DNA from: CAWKDG01 sp963848355
Lineage (GTDB): Bacteria; Actinomycetota; Acidimicrobiia; Acidimicrobiales; UBA8190
Assembly (NCBI GenBank): GCA_963848355.1
Contig: CAWKDG010000001.1
Coordinates: 918,727 to 982,726 of the forward strand
DNA: 64,000 bases
Reading direction: 5' to 3'
The position numbers were made by a program, and so were the translations under genes. The notes below the pieces were generated by a model. The model searched no databases and was not told where the DNA came from. It worked only from the letters and a program-made list of their open reading frames with translations. Positions 60,732-64,000 of this stretch are shown here, piece by piece. Numbering within the stretch: position 1 is the stretch's first letter; the number at the start of each line of letters is the position of its first letter.

Positions 60732-61328
60732 GTGAAGCGCAAGACCTTTGACATGATCCTGTCGGCCGGGGGAGCTGTCCTGGTTGTGGTCCTGCTCGCC
60801 GCCGGTGCGCTGGGCCTGTGGGGATACAGCTTCGCCAACTCGAATGTTCACAACCAGTTGTCGGAACAGCAGATCACGTTCCCGCCGGCCGCAGCGTTCG
60901 CTCACCCCAAGGCCGGCACCGAGATCACCCCGTCGATGGTCGGAACGGTAAGCACGTACGCCGGGCAACCGTTGGTCACGGGTCAAGAGGCGGAGGTGTA
61001 CGCCGATGACTTTATCGCTGTGCACCTTCAAGAGATCGGCGGCGGCAAGACCTACGCCCAGCTCTCGGCCGCGGCCCTGGCACTGCCCAAAGGCTCACCG
61101 GCCTACACCGCTGCCGAGGGCAAGGTTCAGACGGTGTTCCAGGGCACGACCCTTCGTGGGCTGCTGCTCGAGGCTTACGCCTTCGGTACCTTCGGACAGA
61201 TTGCGTTGGTCGCCGCCATCGTCTCCTTCATCCTGGCCGGCGTGATGCTGGTGCTGACGCTGTTCGGGCTGCGCCACCTCCGGCGGGTTCCGGGAGACGC
61301 TGAGTTCCCGGCGGCGCCCAAGGAATAA
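60732..61328 (+). CDS. two-TM membrane protein of unknown function
   Basis: 198 residues from GTG 60732, which has a near-perfect AAGGAGG at 6-bp spacing. One membrane segment at residues 8-30 (ILSAGGAVLVVVLLAAGALG) and a second near 155-180 (IALVAAIVSFILAGVMLVLT) flank an outside domain of 120 residues. That domain is rich in small residues (TPSMVGTVSTYAGQPLVTG, QEAEVYADDFIAVHLQEIG). I recognise no named family. DosR-like boxes E and F lie upstream and a long palindrome downstream. Confidence 0.8.
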   Translation: MKRKTFDMILSAGGAVLVVVLLAAGALGLWGYSFANSNVHNQLSEQQITFPPAAAFAHPKAGTEITPSMVGTVSTYAGQPLVTGQEAEVYADDFIAVHLQEIGGGKTYAQLSAAALALPKGSPAYTAAEGKVQTVFQGTTLRGLLLEAYAFGTFGQIALVAAIVSFILAGVMLVLTLFGLRHLRRVPGDAEFPAAPKE

Positions 61329-61365
61329 CGCCCGCCAAACCTAATTGCCCTGCTCGAGGAGCATG

Positions 61366-61401
61366 ACCCACCCGGTCTCGAGATCTCGAGACCGGGTGGG
61401 T
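61366..61401. terminator. perfect 36-bp palindrome after the membrane-protein gene
   Basis: The 18-base arm ACCCACCCGGTCTCGAGA is followed directly by its exact reverse complement. It lies 37 bp after the stop codon. As RNA it folds into a very stable hairpin and is the best terminator candidate in the window, although no T-run follows. Confidence 0.65.
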
Positions 61402-61555
61402 TCGCGTCTGCAGGCGCAAGGAGCCTTCCGGCGGGATCGCCGTTCTTGACCCACGATCACCTGGCCCGCCAAGAGTCACCCACTTGAGCAATCTCCGGCT
61501 TGATTGCCAGCCCTACGGTTCTAGTTCTAGTAAGGCGCTCAAGGTTGCCCTAGAC

Positions 61556-61587
61556 GAGCGTTACTCACAACGGGCGTTACTCAAACC
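61556..61587. repeat. 16-bp direct repeat, right copy, with a degenerate tandem neighbour
   Basis: GGGCGTTACTCAAACC at 61572-61587 equals 49992-50007. Just before it GAGCGTTACTCACAAC (61556-61571) is a degenerate copy. The repeat ends 3 bp before the 3' end of tRNA-Ala, the place where integrating elements commonly leave attachment sites. Confidence 0.4.
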
Positions 61588-61590
61588 CTG

Positions 61591-61663
61591 TGGAGGTGAG
61601 CGGACTCGAACCGCCGACTTCTACGTTGCGAACGTAGCGCTCTACCAGCTGAGCTACACCCCC
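61591..61663 (-). tRNA. tRNA-Ala (anticodon CGC)
   Basis: A 73-base tRNA. Acceptor strands GGGGGTG and CACCTCC contain the G3-U70 pair that identifies alanine tRNAs. The D arm is GCTC/GAGC, the anticodon stem CTACG/CGTAG around loop TTCGCAA (anticodon CGC, codon GCG), and the T loop TTCGAGT. The discriminator is A, and CCA is not encoded. Confidence 0.95.
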
Positions 61664-62140
61664 GAAAGCTTCAGAATAGCGTCTGTTTTCTCGACGTGAG
61701 ATTCCTCCTGATCAGGACCTTTTCGGTTGCGAGATCCTCGTGCGATTGTTCGCCTCGTGCTGAGGCGGTTAGAGGGACCCAAGGCCCGAGGCGAACAATC
61801 CGACGACCATATTTAGTCCAGCTCTCCAAAGCCTTAGGCCGGTGGTTGTCCGTCGTAGTACAAAGCCTGAGAAGCAGCCGTTGCGCTCCGAACTCCAGGG
61901 TGCTTCGGTCACGTTGGCACGAAGCTCTGCTCTCGGCAGTAGGGTCCGACCCTAGGCGCCGCGCTGTTCGATCTGCATGGACAATCTTTGGCGATTCCAC
62001 GCTCCCACGTGGACCTAGATGCCATACCAGAAGGTAAGGCCGCGTCTGTCCCTCATGTCTGACTCAGAATGACCCGGCGAACGATGTCGGTCACCCCGTA
62101 GGCTTACCACCACCGTTCATTGTGTGACAAGGAGACAAGG
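61664..62140. other. 477-bp gap without a recognisable gene
   Basis: Two overlapping frames of about 110 codons on opposite strands lack domains and protein-like composition. The sequence is AT-richer than the left half of the window. It contains the promoter region of the methyltransferase gene at 62141, and presumably that of the tRNA. Confidence 0.5.
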
Positions 62141-63103
62141 ATGTCAGTAGCGAGCGAAGCGACGAAGAGGGTGACACGCTATATTCCCCCAATTCGGCGG
62201 CTGTTGGACCAGCGCGATGACTTGGTCATCCAACGAGACGTCCTGACCGCACAAATCGCCGCCCAGGCTTCGATGCTCGAGCAGTTTGGTGATCTCGTGT
62301 TTCCACCTGGTCACTTCTGTTCGCCGTTACCCTCGCTCGAGGAGGTTCGCTCGAGAAGCAAACAAATCTTTCATGCGCAGGATCAGTTGCTCGAGATCGA
62401 CACAGAGGCGGATTCTCAGATGGAACTCGTCCGATCACTCAGTCGATTTGCAAAAGAGGCAATGATTCCTGATCATCCCGACAACGATCACCGGTACTAC
62501 TTCGAGAATGATTGGCTTGCCTATGGTGACGGCATCGTTCTCCATTCCATACTGAGGTTTCTGCAGCCATCGCGGATAGTAGAGATAGGATCGGGATTCT
62601 CCTCTGCGCTGATTCTCGACACCAACGAGCGAGATCTCGGGGGAAGCATGCGGTGCACCTTTATCGAGCCATTTCCCGATCGCCTGTCCGAGCTCTTGAG
62701 GGACAGCGATTTCGAACGGGCGGAGATCATAACGACTCCCCTGCAGGATGTAGACCTGGATTTATTGTGTTCGCTGCGTGCGAATGACGTGCTCTTCATC
62801 GACTCGTCGCATGTCTCAAAGATCGGAAGCGACGTCAACCTGCTCATCTTCCAAGTACTGCCTGCACTGCAAAAAGGGGTGTTCGTGCACTTCCACGACA
62901 TCTTCTACCCGTTCGAGTATCCCGAATCGTGGGTGTACCAGGGTCGAGGGTGGAACGAGGCGTACATCTTGCGCGCATACCTTCAGGCAAATCGGGGGTA
63001 CCGGATTCGACTGTGGAATTCGTACCTCGCACGTTTTCTTCGCACAGAGGTCGCCGCAGAATTGCCCCATTGGAATCACGATCCTGGTGGCAGCCTCTGG
63101 TAG
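62141..63103 (+). CDS. class I SAM-dependent methyltransferase of a polysaccharide locus
   Basis: 320 residues from ATG 62141 with GGAG upstream. About 130 residues precede the Rossmann fold. Motif I is RIVEIGSGFSSALILD, motif II CTFIEPFPDRLSELLRD, then NDVLFIDSSHVSKIGSDVN and VHFHDIFYPFEYPESW. This type is common in surface-glycan clusters, where it methylates sugars. It is convergent with a glycosyltransferase gene. The codon use is less GC-rich than in the left of the window. Confidence 0.88.
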   Translation: MSVASEATKRVTRYIPPIRRLLDQRDDLVIQRDVLTAQIAAQASMLEQFGDLVFPPGHFCSPLPSLEEVRSRSKQIFHAQDQLLEIDTEADSQMELVRSLSRFAKEAMIPDHPDNDHRYYFENDWLAYGDGIVLHSILRFLQPSRIVEIGSGFSSALILDTNERDLGGSMRCTFIEPFPDRLSELLRDSDFERAEIITTPLQDVDLDLLCSLRANDVLFIDSSHVSKIGSDVNLLIFQVLPALQKGVFVHFHDIFYPFEYPESWVYQGRGWNEAYILRAYLQANRGYRIRLWNSYLARFLRTEVAAELPHWNHDPGGSLW

Positions 63104-63193
63104 ACCGCGTTTAGCCGTCGGCAGAACTCGGTGAGAACCTCAGTGGCGCGGGTCACCCCAAGACGGCGGTGGGCTTCGACCGTAACGCGTCCG

Positions 63194-64000
63194 TCACATA
63201 AGTCGTCGAAGGCGGAGGCTTGCGGCACGAATCCAACGGACGGGATTGAGCCAACGGTATGAAAGGGTCGCTCGAATCGCGTCGAGCTCCTCCTCGAGAG
63301 AGCGACGTCTGGCCTGTTCGATCCCGAACTCCTCCTCGAGTACGGCAATCTGCTTCCCGAGTCCCTCGATGCCCGGCGCCGTAGGCGGGCTCTCGTTTTC
63401 GGCACGCCCGCTCTCCGAAGAAGTAGCCGCTCTATCGGCTCGTCTGGCGGCAATGGCATCTTGCAGCTCAGTGGGTATCTCGTCGACGTCCCAGTTGCTC
63501 ACACCGCTTAACGCGTGATCCCGGTAGTACCGATCTTCCACTGAGAGGCGCAGCGAATCATTGTACCACGGTAAGTGCCGTGCCACTACGGCGCTCCGGT
63601 CCTGAGAGCCCGATAGGTGCCTTTGGGTGCTGAGGGACGATATAAGGCGAAAGTCGTGTCAATATTCGCTCGGAAAACACCAGGTTCCACCTCGGATTCC
63701 CAGAATTGTGATTCCCAATCTATGACCTCGTTTCGGAATTGGTAACTCGTTGGCAGATCGTCGATGCGGAGGCCGAATCCAACCTTGTCAAGATCGCTAT
63801 AGCGAAAGAGGAGATCGGCGAAGTGGTCGATCGCATCGTGCGGTGCGTCCTGATCAGGGACGACGTCGCAGTCCGTCACGACGAAGGCCCCATCGTGTCC
63901 GATCGTCTGGAGGACGTTGCCATCCCACACGGACATGTGACCCAAGTTGCGCCCCAGCCGTATAACTTGATGGCTGGTCTCTTTGTAGTAGGAGAGCAAG
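63194..64000 (-). pseudogene. glycosyltransferase, frameshifted and cut by the window edge
   Basis: The frame open to the right edge contains GRNLGHMSVWDGNVLQTIG, the DxD metal site in VVTDCDVVPDQ, GFGLRIDDLPTSYQ and FRANIDTTFALYRPS. It stops after RTGAP at 63586. The next frame continues at once with VARHLPWYNDSLRL, SVEDRYYRDHA and SNWD, exactly the next expected segment, then a coiled coil (QIAVLEEEFGIEQARRRSLE) and LSYRWLNPVRW. One missing base near 63586 explains it. Error or real mutation cannot be told. It transfers a sugar in the surface-glycan locus if intact. Confidence 0.75.

Overview
The window is high-GC DNA from what looks like an actinobacterium, probably of the Acidimicrobiia type. 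This is an inference from the strong G/C third-position bias, frequent GTG starts, CocE-type hydrolase, WS/DGAT acyltransferase, the P450 and an ATP-grasp/alpha-E/transglutaminase operon; no rRNA is present to settle it. The left end (thiolase) and right end (glycosyltransferase) are cut by the window.

1-14.4 kb: a + strand run of thiolase, KAS III, sugar nucleotidyltransferase, GH20-like hydrolase, CDF metal transporter and acylphosphatase. It is followed by a BtuF-like protein, a bicupin oxygenase-like protein, a START-like protein, a P450, a PAP2-like protein, TypA, a CBS pair protein and an internally deleted pstS remnant. 14.4-18 kb: an ATP-grasp gene and an in-frame alpha-E/transglutaminase fusion on the - strand. 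18-43.7 kb: mostly single genes. These include an EAL protein, Tat phospholipase-C-like lipoprotein, frameshifted aquaporin, membrane proteins, GAF-GGDEF cyclase, CocE hydrolase, DCC protein, MFS exporter, secreted parallel-beta protein, phytoene-desaturase-like oxidoreductase, MarR with a FAD monooxygenase, frameshifted methyltransferase, EAL-like/HDOD protein, DUF3892, a 59-residue zinc-ribbon-like protein, and a divergent TetR/SDR pair. 43.7-48.3 kb: surface-polysaccharide genes (membrane protein, epimerase, GT2, nucleotide-sugar dehydrogenase). More genes of that kind (a methyltransferase and a glycosyltransferase) lie at 62.1-64 kb.

48.5-61.6 kb is an accessory segment with many decayed genes: an aldo/keto reductase fragment, recombinase-associated HTH remnant, CocE fragment and PNPOx fragment. 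It also holds an ECF sigma factor with a membrane-anchored beta-propeller partner and ends near a tRNA-Ala(CGC). The most interesting part is 53.5-61.3 kb: an alpha/beta hydrolase, a WS/DGAT acyltransferase, a SAM methyltransferase, two PNPOx-like proteins, a histidine-kinase dimerisation segment lacking its histidine, a small conserved-looking protein and a two-TM membrane protein. Several promoter regions here carry 14-bp sites close to GGGwCCTTCGaCCC, which resemble DosR/DevR dormancy boxes. The gene set is also reminiscent of the mycobacterial DosR regulon. I read this as a candidate hypoxia/dormancy-type module whose regulator is outside the window.

Three otherwise good genes (aquaporin, methyltransferase, terminal glycosyltransferase) are broken by single-base shifts. 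This may be real decay or base-level assembly error. No CRISPR array, rRNA or intact transposase was seen.
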